64,000 bases of DNA from Thioalkalivibrio sulfidiphilus HL-EbGr7 (GTDB taxonomy: Bacteria; Pseudomonadota; Gammaproteobacteria; Ectothiorhodospirales; Ectothiorhodospiraceae), in the NCBI RefSeq assembly GCF_000021985.1, contig NC_011901.1, positions 558,001 through 622,000 on the forward strand, given 5' to 3'. The number at the start of each line of letters is the position of its first letter. Position 1 is the stretch's first letter. The position numbers were made by a program, and so were the translations under genes. This document shows positions 32,366 through 41,768 of this stretch, piece by piece. Below the pieces are notes generated by a model. It had not been told where the DNA came from and did not search any database. It saw only the letters and a program-made list of their open reading frames with translations.

Positions 32366-33822
32366 GGGGTCTCCCCGGTGGCTGTCTGTGGCACCGGCCA
32401 GAGATGCACCGGGGTGTCGGTGCACTGCAGGGCCAGGTAGGCGTGCACCAGGGCGTGGAAGTCCGGGCCATGGGTGGCCACGAAGCGCCGCGCCCAGGTG
32501 GCGCCATTCTGGCCGCTGTCCACCCGGGCGCGGACGATGTCCAGGTAGCGGTCGCTGTCGTCGGCGTCCAGGCCCAGGCGTTCGAGGCCCCGCTGGGCCA
32601 TGGGCAGCAGTTCCTCCAGGATCAGGGTGCGTACCGGACGGCTGCGTCCGGCGGGCCATTCCACGTGGGCATCGAGCCCGAAGCGGGCCGCCTGGTAGAA
32701 GTTGTCCCGGGCCTTGGAGAAGCCCATCAGACCCTCCGCGCCGCCGGGGGTGGTCACCAGTTCCTCCACCAGGCCGTAGAAGAAGGCGGCGCTCGCCACG
32801 CTGTCGGCCAGGGTCGGGCCCGCCGGCACCACCCGGTGCTCGATACGGATGTGCGGGCGGCCCTGGTCGTCGAAGCCGATCAGGGGCCGGTTCCAGCGCC
32901 AGATGGTGCCGTTGTGCAGGCGCAGGTGGCTGAACCGGGACGGGGGCTCGTCGAAGTGGATGGGCAGCAGCACGGGGAAGTGCGCCAGGTTCTCCTCGAA
33001 GCACTCCAGGATGGACTCCCGGGCGAAGCCGGAACCGAAGCTCACCCGGCGCAGGGGGCCACGGGACGCGCCCTCGAAGCCGCCCACCTCCACCGCCTGT
33101 TCGAACACCGGGATGCGGGTCTCGTCCCAGAGGTCCTTGCCGAACAGGTAGGGGGCGTTGGCGGACAGGGCCACCATGGGCGCGCTGGCCAGGATCGAGG
33201 CGTTGTAGACCTTGTGGGCCACGGCGATGGGGGTCTGCAGGTGGATCTGAAAGGAGGTGGTGGCCGCCTCCAGCATCACGTCGTGATGTTCGTGGTGCAG
33301 GTGTTCACGGCCCACGATGTCCAGTTTCAGCGGACGACCCTGGCGGGAACGCACCACCTGGTCGTTCAGTGCCCGGTAGCGGTTCATGTCCGACATGTTG
33401 GCCAGGCACAGGTGCTCCGGGCGCAGGGTGGGCAGGATGCCGGTGAGCACCAGCTCGGCATCGCAGGCCCGGGCGGTCAGCCTGGCCTTCGCCCAGGTCT
33501 CGCCCATCTCCCGGTGCAGGTCCGAGAGCACGCTGCCGGTCAGTGACCGGGCGCTGGTGTTGAGCTCCACGTTGAAGCGGGCCAGTTCCGGGCTCGCCAG
33601 GGGGTGCTTGAAGCGTTCCAGGAAGGCCTGGTTCACCGGGGCGGGTTCGTCGTGCCCGTCCACCAGCCAGGCCTCGATCTCGAAGCCGGCCACCGGGTGG
33701 CCGTCATCGAAGCGTCCGGCGGCCTCCAGGTCCCGGGCCAGGCGGGTCTCCTCGGCCAGGCGCTGGTGAAAAAGGGCGAAGTCCTGATCGCTGAAACGGG
33801 TGTTCTGGATTTCCTGGCCCAA
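32359..33822 (-). CDS. glutamate-cysteine ligase family 2 (GCS2) carboxylate-amine ligase
   Basis: 487 residues of the GCS2 fold: GFEIEAWLVDGHDEPAPVN near residue 45, VELNTSAR, LTGILPTLRPEHLCLANMS, the His-rich HLHHEHHDVMLEA segment, and IRIEHRVVPAGPTLADS. These enzymes join a carboxylate, often glutamate, to an amine with ATP in the cytoplasm. Being coupled to an M14 peptidase rather than gshB speaks against plain glutathione synthesis. The substrate is unknown. Confidence 0.85.
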   Translation of the reverse strand: MGQEIQNTRFSDQDFALFHQRLAEETRLARDLEAAGRFDDGHPVAGFEIEAWLVDGHDEPAPVNQAFLERFKHPLASPELARFNVELNTSARSLTGSVLSDLHREMGETWAKARLTARACDAELVLTGILPTLRPEHLCLANMSDMNRYRALNDQVVRSRQGRPLKLDIVGREHLHHEHHDVMLEAATTSFQIHLQTPIAVAHKVYNASILASAPMVALSANAPYLFGKDLWDETRIPVFEQAVEVGGFEGASRGPLRRVSFGSGFARESILECFEENLAHFPVLLPIHFDEPPSRFSHLRLHNGTIWRWNRPLIGFDDQGRPHIRIEHRVVPAGPTLADSVASAAFFYGLVEELVTTPGGAEGLMGFSKARDNFYQAARFGLDAHVEWPAGRSRPVRTLILEELLPMAQRGLERLGLDADDSDRYLDIVRARVDSGQNGATWARRFVATHGPDFHALVHAYLALQCTDTPVHLWPVPQTATGETPC

Positions 33823-33863
33823 GCCTGCCTCGATGGGCCCGTGGCCCGGTGGTCTGTATCGTC

Positions 33864-34325
33864 TCAGTCGTCGTCTTGTTCGTCGTCATCGTCCAGGGGC
33901 TCGTCATACTGGGCCTCCAGCATGTCGCCCCAGAGTGCCTCGTGGTGTTCCAGGAACACCAGCAGACGGTGGCGGAAGTCCAGCAGTTCCTGCTCGAAGG
34001 CCTGAAAGTCGTCACCGCCCTCCAGGCCCCGGGTGCCCTGTTCCACCTGGTTGAGGGCATCGCGCAGGTTGAGACACGCACCCATGGCGCCCTTGACCCG
34101 CTCCCGGGGGTGGGGGATCCAGGCCCGGTCGCTGACCACGGAGCGCAGGTTCTCGCCCAGTTCCAGGAAGCGCTTGCGCAGCCGGGGCATGGCGCCCAGC
34201 TTGCTGCTGCGCAGGTCGCTCCACACCAGGGCCTCCATGAGCCGGGCCCAGCCTGCGCGCAGGGCGCTGACCTGCTCCGGGTCGAAGGCGAAGGCGCGTT
34301 GCATCTGTTCGGGTTCAAAGGCCAT
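33864..34325 (-). CDS. uncharacterised helical protein with an acidic tail
   Basis: 153 residues, all-helical look (LRAGWARLMEALVWSDLRSS, ALNQVEQGTRGLEGG, ELLDFRHRLLVFLEHHEALW), with a run of Asp/Glu at the C-terminus. No signal peptide or known motif. It lies 41 bases upstream of the GCS2 gene on the same strand and may share its transcript. Confidence 0.6.
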   Translation of the reverse strand: MAFEPEQMQRAFAFDPEQVSALRAGWARLMEALVWSDLRSSKLGAMPRLRKRFLELGENLRSVVSDRAWIPHPRERVKGAMGACLNLRDALNQVEQGTRGLEGGDDFQAFEQELLDFRHRLLVFLEHHEALWGDMLEAQYDEPLDDDDEQDDD

Positions 34326-34369
34326 GGGAGGGTCGGGTTCCGTTTTGTGAGGCAGTACGAAAAAAACCT

Positions 34370-34400
34370 GGAATAAGGCTTCAGGCTGTGGCGTCCTAAG
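34370..34400 (+). promoter_or_regulatory. ECF-type promoter of the sigma factor gene
   Basis: GGAATAA (34370-34376), 15 bases, then CGTCCTAAG (34392-34400): the usual -35/-10 pattern of ECF/RpoE-class promoters. It lies 27 bases before the sigma factor ATG and implies autoregulation. A weaker GGAATCA at about 35725, upstream of the DsrE gene, lacks a clear CGTC box. Confidence 0.65.
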
Positions 34401-34427
34401 TTACAGCAACGATCCACAGGAACATCC

Positions 34428-34991
34428 ATGGCCGTCATCAACTGGCTGCTGCAAAGGCGACTGAAGAACCGCATCGCGGATCTCAGGCCGCAATTATATC
34501 GGACCGCCTATGCCTGGTGTCATGACCCGGCGCGGGCCGATGACCTGGTGCACGAGGCGCTGGTCAAGGCCATCTCCCGTCTGCGCAGCCTGCAGGACGA
34601 GGACGCGCTCAAACCCTGGCTGTTCCGCATCATGACCAATTGCCACCGGGACTGGCTGCGCCGGCAGAAGGACACGGTGGACGTGTACGAGGCGGAGCTG
34701 CCCTGCGAGGACTGCCCGGAGATGAACGCCGAACGTGCCGCCACGGTGAAGAGCGTGCGCGAGGCGGTGCGCGGCCTGAGCGACGACCAGCGCAAGGTGC
34801 TCACCCTGGTGGACCTGGAAGGCTTCTCCTATGGCGAGGTGGCCGGGATCCTCGAACTGCCCATCGGCACGGTCATGAGCCGCCTGAGCCGGGCCCGCCA
34901 GCAGCTCAAGCGCGAGCTGCTGCGCAACGAACGCAAGGCCGGCGCCGCAACCAGTCTCAAGCTCGTAAGGAACCAGCATGAAAACGGATAA
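34428..34991 (+). CDS. ECF-family RNA polymerase sigma factor
   Basis: 187 residues. Region 2 includes LYRTAYAWCHDPARADDLVHEALVKA with the core-binding DxxxE helix, and LKPWLFRIMTNCHRDWLRR; region 4 has LSDDQRKVLTLVDLEGFSYGEVAGILELPIGTVMSRLSRARQ (shown here in two parts: LSDDQRKVLTLVDLEGFSYG and GTVMSRLSRARQQLK). The gene overlaps the anti-sigma gene by 14 bases and follows an ECF-type promoter, so it probably drives itself and perhaps the DsrE gene. Confidence 0.93.
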   Translation: MAVINWLLQRRLKNRIADLRPQLYRTAYAWCHDPARADDLVHEALVKAISRLRSLQDEDALKPWLFRIMTNCHRDWLRRQKDTVDVYEAELPCEDCPEMNAERAATVKSVREAVRGLSDDQRKVLTLVDLEGFSYGEVAGILELPIGTVMSRLSRARQQLKRELLRNERKAGAATSLKLVRNQHENG

Positions 34992-35718
34992 GCCCAGCGA
35001 AGAGATCCTCAACGCCTTCGTGGACGGCGAATTCTGCCCCGAGGAGCGCCTGGCCACCCTCAAGCAGATCTCCGCGGATGAGCAGCTGAGCCGGGAGATC
35101 TGCGATCTGTGCCAGCTCAAGGAGATGGTGAACCTGGCCTACGAGCGGGTGCCCCCGCCGCCCCAGCGCCACGCCCGGGGGCGCAGCGCACGGGGTGGAT
35201 TGCTCGGTCCTGCCGCCGCCGCGGTGGTGATGATGCTCTCGGTGGCCGGCATCACCGGCGTGGGGTTGAGCCTCCAGGAGCCCGCGCCGCAGACCGTGCG
35301 TGTCAGCGCGGCCGACCTCAGCCAGCCCCTACACGGCACAGTACGCGAGGCCAGCCGCATCCTGCTGCACGTGAACACGGCGGACGTGGAACGCATCTCC
35401 AACATGCTCGACGAGGTGGAACTGCTCATGGCTGCCGCCGAGCAGCAGGGTGTGGCCCTGCAGATCCAGGTGGTGACCCATGGCGAGGGTCTGGCCCTGC
35501 TGCGCGAGGACGTCTCGCCCTTTCCGCAGCGGGTGAGCATGCTCGCACAGCGCTATCCCGCTGCATTGAGTTTCACCGCCTGCCTCAACACCATCGAGCG
35601 TCTGAGGCGGGAAGAGAACATCCACGTGCGCCTGCTGCCCGCGGCGCAGGTAATCAATTCTGGCGTGGCGGAGGTGATCCGTCGCCAGTCCCAGGGCTGG
35701 GCCTATATCCAGGTCTGA
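34978..35718 (+). CDS. membrane anti-sigma factor with a DsrE-like periplasmic domain
   Basis: 246 residues. The cytoplasmic N-terminus has the anti-sigma layout (LNAFVDGEF at the start, then a CDLC pair, but without the His of a full zinc site). One transmembrane segment lies at about 78-100. Residues about 125-246 resemble the DsrE protein encoded next: RILLHVN versus KVVYHIN, QVVTHGEGLALL versus KVVMHGAGLNLL, a Cys in FTACLNTI versus FQICNNTI, and QGWAYIQV versus QGYTYIKP. This suggests a DsrE-fold sensor facing the periplasm. Evidence is by eye; the direction of signal is unknown. Confidence 0.82.
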   Translation: MKTDKPSEEILNAFVDGEFCPEERLATLKQISADEQLSREICDLCQLKEMVNLAYERVPPPPQRHARGRSARGGLLGPAAAAVVMMLSVAGITGVGLSLQEPAPQTVRVSAADLSQPLHGTVREASRILLHVNTADVERISNMLDEVELLMAAAEQQGVALQIQVVTHGEGLALLREDVSPFPQRVSMLAQRYPAALSFTACLNTIERLRREENIHVRLLPAAQVINSGVAEVIRRQSQGWAYIQV

Positions 35719-35795
35719 CCCCGGGAATCAGCAAGGCAGTAGCCCCTGTAAGCATCAACCATAACCATTAGATCGAGTGAAGGAGTGGAGCAGTC

Positions 35796-36239
35796 ATGAA
35801 AAAGATTCTTGTATCCCTGATGGCCCTGGCCGCCCTGATGATGGTCCTGCCCGGCACCGCCCTGGCCGTGGATTACGGCAAGCAGAAGGTGGTCTACCAC
35901 ATCAACGGCGGTGATCCCCAGCAGAACCAGCTGGCCATGCGCAACATCCAGAACCACATCAACGCCGTGGGCGCCGACAACATGGAGATCAAGGTGGTTA
36001 TGCACGGTGCCGGCCTGAACCTGCTGATCAACGCCAAGGAAAATGCCGACCTGCGCGCCGGCGTGGACAACCTGAAGATGCAGAACGTGGAGTTCCAGAT
36101 CTGCAACAACACCATCGTCGGCCGCAAGCTGGACCTGGCCAATGACCTGTACGACGCCAAGCCCGCCGACGTGATCCCCAGCGGCGTGGCCCACCTGTCC
36201 TACCTGCAGGCCCAGGGTTACACCTACATCAAGCCCTGA
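35796..36239 (+). CDS. periplasmic DsrE-family protein
   Basis: 147 residues: a signal peptide (to about residue 24, ALA), then a DsrE-like domain with KVVYHINGG, KVVMHGAGLNLL, FQICNNTIVGRK and the C-terminal GYTYIKP. The only Cys is in FQICNNT. DsrE-fold proteins carry sulfur on Cys in sulfur oxidation, but this secreted type is not well understood. It follows the anti-sigma gene after 77 bases and has its own SD (GAAGGAG), and ends in a strong terminator. Confidence 0.85.
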   Translation: MKKILVSLMALAALMMVLPGTALAVDYGKQKVVYHINGGDPQQNQLAMRNIQNHINAVGADNMEIKVVMHGAGLNLLINAKENADLRAGVDNLKMQNVEFQICNNTIVGRKLDLANDLYDAKPADVIPSGVAHLSYLQAQGYTYIKP

Positions 36240-36273
36240 TGGCGAATCGCGGATTCCTCCTGTAACAGGATTG

Positions 36274-36301
36274 AGCCCGGGCATGTCCCGGGCTTTTTTT
36301 G
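36274..36301 (+). terminator. intrinsic terminator after the DsrE gene
   Basis: AGCCCGGG and CCCGGGCT pair around CATGT and run into seven or more Ts at 36294-36301. A textbook Rho-independent terminator for the sigma/anti-sigma/DsrE operon. Confidence 0.93.
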
Positions 36302-36320
36302 TGCGAGAGGGGGCGGGCGA

Positions 36321-37033
<713 letters not shown>

Positions 37034-38059
37034 TCAGCCTCGCAGTTCGCGCCGTTGTGCGGCAGGCAGGTATTGCTCGAACCAGGCGCGCACCGGCGCC
37101 AGGGCCGGCTGCGCCAGCTCCTCTTCCAGCAGGCGCCAGAGGCGGGGCAGGTGGCGGAGGTAGACGGGCTTGGCATCACGGCGCCAGAGACGGGTGAAGA
37201 TGCCGATGATCTTGGTAGTGCGCTGGGCGCCCAGCACCCAGTACGCGGATTCAAACTCTGCGCGATCCAGCTCAGGGTGGGCCGACAGATAGCGATCGAG
37301 CATCCGGCAGGCCAGCTCGGCGGGCACATCGCGGCGCGCATCGCGCAGCAGGGAGACCAGGTCGTAGGCCGGCGATCCCAGCAGGGCATCCTGGAAATCC
37401 AGCAGGCCGCAGGCGGCGACGCCTTCGCGGCCCTTCAGGACCATCAGGTTGTCCACGTGGAAGTCGCGCAGCACCAGCACCGGCAACAGGGTCCGGGTGG
37501 CTGCGGGTAGCACCACGCGCCAGGCGTCTTCGAAGGCGCGACTGACATCCTCGGGGCAGGCGGTGCCGAACACCTCGGGCCAGTACCACTCGATCAGGAG
37601 GCGTGTCTCGCGCAGCAGTTCCTCTTCGCCGTACACCGGTGGCGGTTCCAGGGTGTGATCGGCCCACCAGCGGGTGTGCAGGGCCGCCAGGGTATCCGTG
37701 GCGAGGGAGTAGAGGGCGGCTTCGTCGTCGCCGGCGGACAGTGCCCGGGTGAAGGTGCGATCCCCCAGGTCCTCCAGCAGCAGGAAGCCGGCACCGGTGT
37801 CGGCGCCGAGCACTCGGGGCACGCTCAGGCCCAGCTGCTCGAGACAGCCGGCGATGTGCACGAAGGCGGCGGGGTGCTCCCGTTCCGGCGGCGCGTCCAT
37901 GACGATCCAGCTGTGCCTGCCGTCGCCCACGCGGAAGTAGCGACGGAAGCTCGCATCGGCGGACAGGGGCCGGGTTGCTCGCACGCCGGGACCGAGCACG
38001 CCGGAGAGCCAGGCGTTGAGGGCGTCGCGTCGCGGATCCGTGTCCGTGGTGTCGGTCAT
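37034..38059 (-). CDS. amgK: N-acetylmuramate/N-acetylglucosamine kinase
   Basis: 341 residues of the aminoglycoside phosphotransferase fold. The catalytic loop is LVLRDFHVDNLMVL (HxDN-like) and the metal segment LLDFQDALLGSPAYDL. The N-terminal ASFRRYFRV and LLLEDLGDRTF are typical. Start at ATG 38059; the open frame upstream extends another 109 codons without coding sense. The usual neighbour lptD is not here; glgX is divergent instead, after 242 bases with no clear features. Confidence 0.9.
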   Translation of the reverse strand: MTDTTDTDPRRDALNAWLSGVLGPGVRATRPLSADASFRRYFRVGDGRHSWIVMDAPPEREHPAAFVHIAGCLEQLGLSVPRVLGADTGAGFLLLEDLGDRTFTRALSAGDDEAALYSLATDTLAALHTRWWADHTLEPPPVYGEEELLRETRLLIEWYWPEVFGTACPEDVSRAFEDAWRVVLPAATRTLLPVLVLRDFHVDNLMVLKGREGVAACGLLDFQDALLGSPAYDLVSLLRDARRDVPAELACRMLDRYLSAHPELDRAEFESAYWVLGAQRTTKIIGIFTRLWRRDAKPVYLRHLPRLWRLLEEELAQPALAPVRAWFEQYLPAAQRRELRG

Positions 38060-38301
38060 GGGGTGTGTGAGGGCCTGGGAAGAGACGGGTGATCCGAAAT
38101 TGTGCAGCATTCCCGTGCCGCTGTCGCCTGTGTGTCCTGTGCAGCCGCCCAAGATTGCAAGGTCGAGAAGCCGGCTTCTATACTCTGAGTTCATCATTCC
38201 CGGGCCTGCGCGTGGACAGTGAATCACACGCGTCGGCCATCCTGCACCGATCCCGGAGCATCCGTGTCGCCACCCATCACCTGTCTTCGTGAGGCCCACC
38301 C

Positions 38302-40470
38302 ATGAGCCGGACCGGGTTGGCCGTCTGGCCTGGCAGTCCCTATCCCCTGGGTGCCACCTGGGACGGCGAGGGCGTGAACTTTGCACTGTTTTCCGAACAC
38401 GCGGAACGGGTGGAGTTGTGCCTGTTCGATCCCCGGGGCAAGCGCGAGGTGCAGCGCATCGAACTGCGCTGGCAGACCGACCAGGTGTTTCATGCCTATC
38501 TGCCCGAGATCCGCCCGGGGCAGCTCTACGGTTACCGCGTCTACGGCCCCTACGATCCGTCCCAGGGCCATCGCTTCAACCATCACAAGCTGTTGCTGGA
38601 TCCCTACGCGAAGCAGTTGGTGGGCCAGGTACGCTGGAGCGATGCCCTGTTCGGTTATCGCATCGGCGCGCCCCGGGAAGACCTGCAGATGGACCGCCGC
38701 GATTCCGCGCCGGGCATGCCCCGTTGCCAGGTGATCGACACCGCCTTCACCTGGGGCGACGATCGCCATCCGAAGGTGCCCTGGCACGATACCGTGATCT
38801 ATGAACTGCATGTCAAAGGGTTCACCGCGCTCAACGAGCTGGTGCCGCCGACCCTGCGCGGCACCTATGCGGGTCTTGCCACCGCGCCGGTGATCAGCTA
38901 TCTCAAGCGTCTGGGCGTGACCGCGGTGGAGCTGATGCCCGTGCATGCCTTCGTCGATGATCGCAACCTGGTGGCCCAGGGACTGCGCAACTACTGGGGC
39001 TATAACTCCATCGGCTACTTCGCGCCGGACCTGCGCTACAGCGCCTCGGGTGAGGTCGACGAATTCAAGACCATGGTCAAGACCCTGCACAGCGCCGGCA
39101 TCGAGGTGATCCTGGACGTGGTCTACAACCACACCGCCGAGGGCAATCAGCTGGGGCCGACCTTCTGTTTCCGGGGTATCGACAACAGTGCCTACTATCG
39201 CCTGGTCAATGAGGACCGGCGTTTCTACATGGACTACACCGGTTGCGGCAATACGCTCAACATGCGCCATCCGCGGGTGTTGCAGCTGATCATGGATTCC
39301 CTGCGCTACTGGGTGCAGGAGATGCACGTGGACGGGTTCCGCTTCGATCTCGCCTCGGCGCTCGCCCGTGAACTGCACGCGGTGGACCGCCTGGGCGCCT
39401 TCTTCGACATCATTCACCAGGACCCGGTGCTCTCCCAGGTGAAGCTCATCGCCGAACCCTGGGACCTGGGCGAGGGCGGTTACCAGGTGGGCAATTTCCC
39501 GGTGGGCTGGACCGAGTGGAACGGTCGCTACCGGGATTCCGCGCGCGCCTACTGGAAGGGCGACGAGGCCATGATGGCGGACATGGCCTACCGGTTGACC
39601 GGGTCCTCAGATCTCTACGAATCCAGCGGACGCCGTCCCTACGCCAGTATCAATTTCATCACCTGTCACGACGGCTTCACCCTCGAGGACCTGGTCAGCT
39701 ACAACCACAAGCACAACGAGGCCAACGGCGAGGGCAACCGCGACGGCGAGGCTCACAACCTGTCCTGGAACTGCGGCGAGGAAGGCCCCACGACCAACGG
39801 CCACATCCGCGCCCTGCGCGCGCGTCAGAAGCGCAACCTGCTGGCCACCCTGTTCCTGTCCCAGGGGATTCCCATGCTCACGGCGGGCGACGAACGCGGG
39901 CGCACCCAGCAGGGCAACAACAACGCCTATTGCCAGGACAACCCGCTGAGCTGGCTGGACTGGGAACTGGACAGCGATCGCAGGACGCAGCTCGGCTTCG
40001 TGCGCCGGCTCATCCGCCTGCGCCGCGAGCACCCGGCCCTGCGCCGTCGCCAGTTCTTCCGGGGGCACCACGTCAATGGCGGGCACGTGAAGGATCTCAC
40101 CTGGCTGCGTCCCGATGGCGAGGAAATGACCGACGTGGACTGGCATCAGCCCTTCGGCCGGGTGCTGGGCATGTTCGTGGCCGGTGATGCCTTCGAGGAA
40201 TACGACGAGTACGGGCGCAGGATCCAGGATTCGGACCTGATCCTGCTGTTCAACGCCCATCACGCGCCCATCGACTTCCGTCTCCCGGCCGAGCCAGCCC
40301 GTACCCGCTGGGCGGTGCTGGTGGACACCCATTTCGAGGACGGGGAACGCGCGGACAGGCGCAATTTTCACAGTCACGAGTACTATCCCCTGCAGGGGCG
40401 TTCGGTGGTGCTGCTGATCAACACCAGCCGACCGGTCAGGCCGGCGCAGGACTGCGACGGTCTGATCTAG
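38302..40470 (+). CDS. glgX: glycogen debranching enzyme
   Basis: 722 residues: an N-terminal CBM48-like domain ([20 protein letters not shown]) and a GH13 barrel with the four conserved regions [29 protein letters not shown] and [26 protein letters not shown]-like text is [20 protein letters not shown]. It hydrolyses alpha-1,6 branches on limit dextrin left by GlgP. The TAG stop lies in the terminal repeat of a MITE-like element; the last few residues may therefore differ from those of the ancestral protein. Confidence 0.95.
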   Translation: MSRTGLAVWPGSPYPLGATWDGEGVNFALFSEHAERVELCLFDPRGKREVQRIELRWQTDQVFHAYLPEIRPGQLYGYRVYGPYDPSQGHRFNHHKLLLDPYAKQLVGQVRWSDALFGYRIGAPREDLQMDRRDSAPGMPRCQVIDTAFTWGDDRHPKVPWHDTVIYELHVKGFTALNELVPPTLRGTYAGLATAPVISYLKRLGVTAVELMPVHAFVDDRNLVAQGLRNYWGYNSIGYFAPDLRYSASGEVDEFKTMVKTLHSAGIEVILDVVYNHTAEGNQLGPTFCFRGIDNSAYYRLVNEDRRFYMDYTGCGNTLNMRHPRVLQLIMDSLRYWVQEMHVDGFRFDLASALARELHAVDRLGAFFDIIHQDPVLSQVKLIAEPWDLGEGGYQVGNFPVGWTEWNGRYRDSARAYWKGDEAMMADMAYRLTGSSDLYESSGRRPYASINFITCHDGFTLEDLVSYNHKHNEANGEGNRDGEAHNLSWNCGEEGPTTNGHIRALRARQKRNLLATLFLSQGIPMLTAGDERGRTQQGNNNAYCQDNPLSWLDWELDSDRRTQLGFVRRLIRLRREHPALRRRQFFRGHHVNGGHVKDLTWLRPDGEEMTDVDWHQPFGRVLGMFVAGDAFEEYDEYGRRIQDSDLILLFNAHHAPIDFRLPAEPARTRWAVLVDTHFEDGERADRRNFHSHEYYPLQGRSVVLLINTSRPVRPAQDCDGLI

Positions 40471-40806
40471 TGTCCTGAGTCAGAGATTCGTTACATTTCA
40501 GCGGGCCTGTACGGGATGCACGGCAAGGCGCACGAGCGAAGGACGGGCAGGCCCATTCGAGCGAGAGCAACGCGGCCGAGCGCCCGTACAGGCCCGCCCG
40601 CAGGGAGCCCCGCACAAGACCCAATGCGGCGTTGCGGACTCCATCCATGGAGTCCGCCCTTCGGGCCGGCCTGCGGCCGTCCCCATCTGCTCCCGACAGA
40701 TGGGTGCGGTCCTTGCCAAGGGCTTGCCATTGCCTGCGGCCCGCGCCTTGCCTTGGGTCTTGTGCGGGGCTCTGAAATGCAACGAATCTCTGACTCAGGA
40801 CACTAG
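40467..40806. mobile_element. MITE-like element with long terminal inverted repeats
   Basis: A 340-bp stretch flanked by CTAG. Its ends are near-perfect inverted repeats of about 30 bp: TGTCCTGAGTCAGAGATTCG on the left, its complement at the right. Inside are further pairs: GCGGGCCTGTACGGG and its complement near 40502-40600; GGACTCCATCCATGGAGTCC, and AGCCCCGCACAAGACCCAA against its complement near 40610-40775. No transposase fits. CTAG as target repeat would suit an IS5-family mover. It fills the gap between glgX and the DUF432 gene. Confidence 0.85.
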
Positions 40807-40846
40807 TGGTGAGGTGCCGGATGCAGGGAATTGAAGAGGAGAGGGT

Positions 40847-41647
40847 GTGAACGACAAGTCGCAATCCGAGGTCTGGTGGGATCGCCGCGAGGTGCCGGTG
40901 GGGGAGGGCCTGCGCTATGTCATCGGACCCCTGACGCTGCAGCTGTTCCGCAGCCGCAACTCCTGGCGTCTCTGGACCACACGCGTGCCGGCCGACGAGA
41001 CACAGCCCTCAGAGGCGCTGGTGGAGAGGCTCACCAACATGCCTGGCGAGGAAGGCGCCGAGCGCTTCGTGTTCGGCAGCAGTCCCGCGCACCTGCGGTT
41101 GCGTCCCATGCTCGCCGACCGGTCCGTGGTGATCCGCGCGCGCCAGTCGGTGTTTGTGCCCCCGGGCGAGGAGGCCATTCTCTACCTGAGCTCACCCGTG
41201 TGGATCGCCCTGGATCTTGGCGAACCGGCACGCAGTCTGCGTGAGATACCCGTGTCACAGCTCTCCGACACCTGGTTCGGCCCCTCCACCCGGGAGGGAG
41301 AGTTGTGCTACGCGGCGCGCACCCATGCGCGCAATCACCTGGAGCAGGTCCCGCGTCGTCCGCACCGGGCGGTCACGCCGGTGAAGGTGCGCAATGAGGC
41401 CAGCACCCTCCTGCCCATCGAGAAGCTCAACCTGCCGGTGCCCTTGCTGTCGGTCTACGGCGACGCCGACAAGGGCCTGTGGACCGAGGAGGTGCATCTG
41501 ACCCGTTCGGCGGACAGCGACATGGCGGCCCTGCGGGTGGTACCCGGCGTGCCCGTGCATGCGCCCCGGGCAGAGCGGCTGAGCGGGCCGCGCACCGAGC
41601 CCGGGCGCGGCGGGCTGGTGCGGGCATTTACGGATCTGTTTGGTTAA
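40847..41647 (+). CDS. DUF432 domain protein
   Basis: 266 residues with IGPLTLQLFRSRNSWRLW near residue 26, SVVIRARQSVFVPPGEEAIL, and a mid region GELCYAARTHARNHLEQVP. These fit DUF432, a beta-rich family of unknown function that often stands next to small mechanosensitive channels, as it does here (mscS-like gene 121 bases downstream). No signal peptide or membrane segment. GTG start after GAGGAGAGG. Confidence 0.72.
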   Translation: MNDKSQSEVWWDRREVPVGEGLRYVIGPLTLQLFRSRNSWRLWTTRVPADETQPSEALVERLTNMPGEEGAERFVFGSSPAHLRLRPMLADRSVVIRARQSVFVPPGEEAILYLSSPVWIALDLGEPARSLREIPVSQLSDTWFGPSTREGELCYAARTHARNHLEQVPRRPHRAVTPVKVRNEASTLLPIEKLNLPVPLLSVYGDADKGLWTEEVHLTRSADSDMAALRVVPGVPVHAPRAERLSGPRTEPGRGGLVRAFTDLFG

Positions 41648-41650
41648 CGG

Positions 41651-41751
41651 CGATTCAAGATTCAAGATTCAAAATTCAAAGCTTGAAGCTGCGGCAGGCG
41701 CCAAGAACAGCTGGTCTCCCCTTTGAATCTTGAATTTTGAATCTTGAATCG
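41651..41751. repeat. intergenic tandem-unit hairpin (ATTCAAG type)
   Basis: Left arm 41651-41681 is a run of ATTCAAG/ATTCAAA 7-base units; right arm 41721-41751 is its complement with about three mismatches. It sits between two co-directional genes that probably work together (DUF432 and mscS). Confidence 0.88.
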
Positions 41752-41768
41752 CTCCCTTGGAGCGACTG

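Noticed and set aside
32359-33822. Glutathione synthesis gene (gshA)
   Set aside because: It is a GCS2-type protein coupled to an M14 peptidase, with no gshB; many such ligases act on other substrates.
34978-35130. Zinc-binding anti-sigma (ZAS) motif
   Set aside because: A CxxC pair is present but the upstream His of the HxxxCxxC motif is missing, so zinc binding is not claimed.
38224-39417. 397-codon minus-strand frame between amgK and glgX
   Set aside because: Overlaps the GH13 core of glgX; translation is low-complexity H/V/G/Q text.
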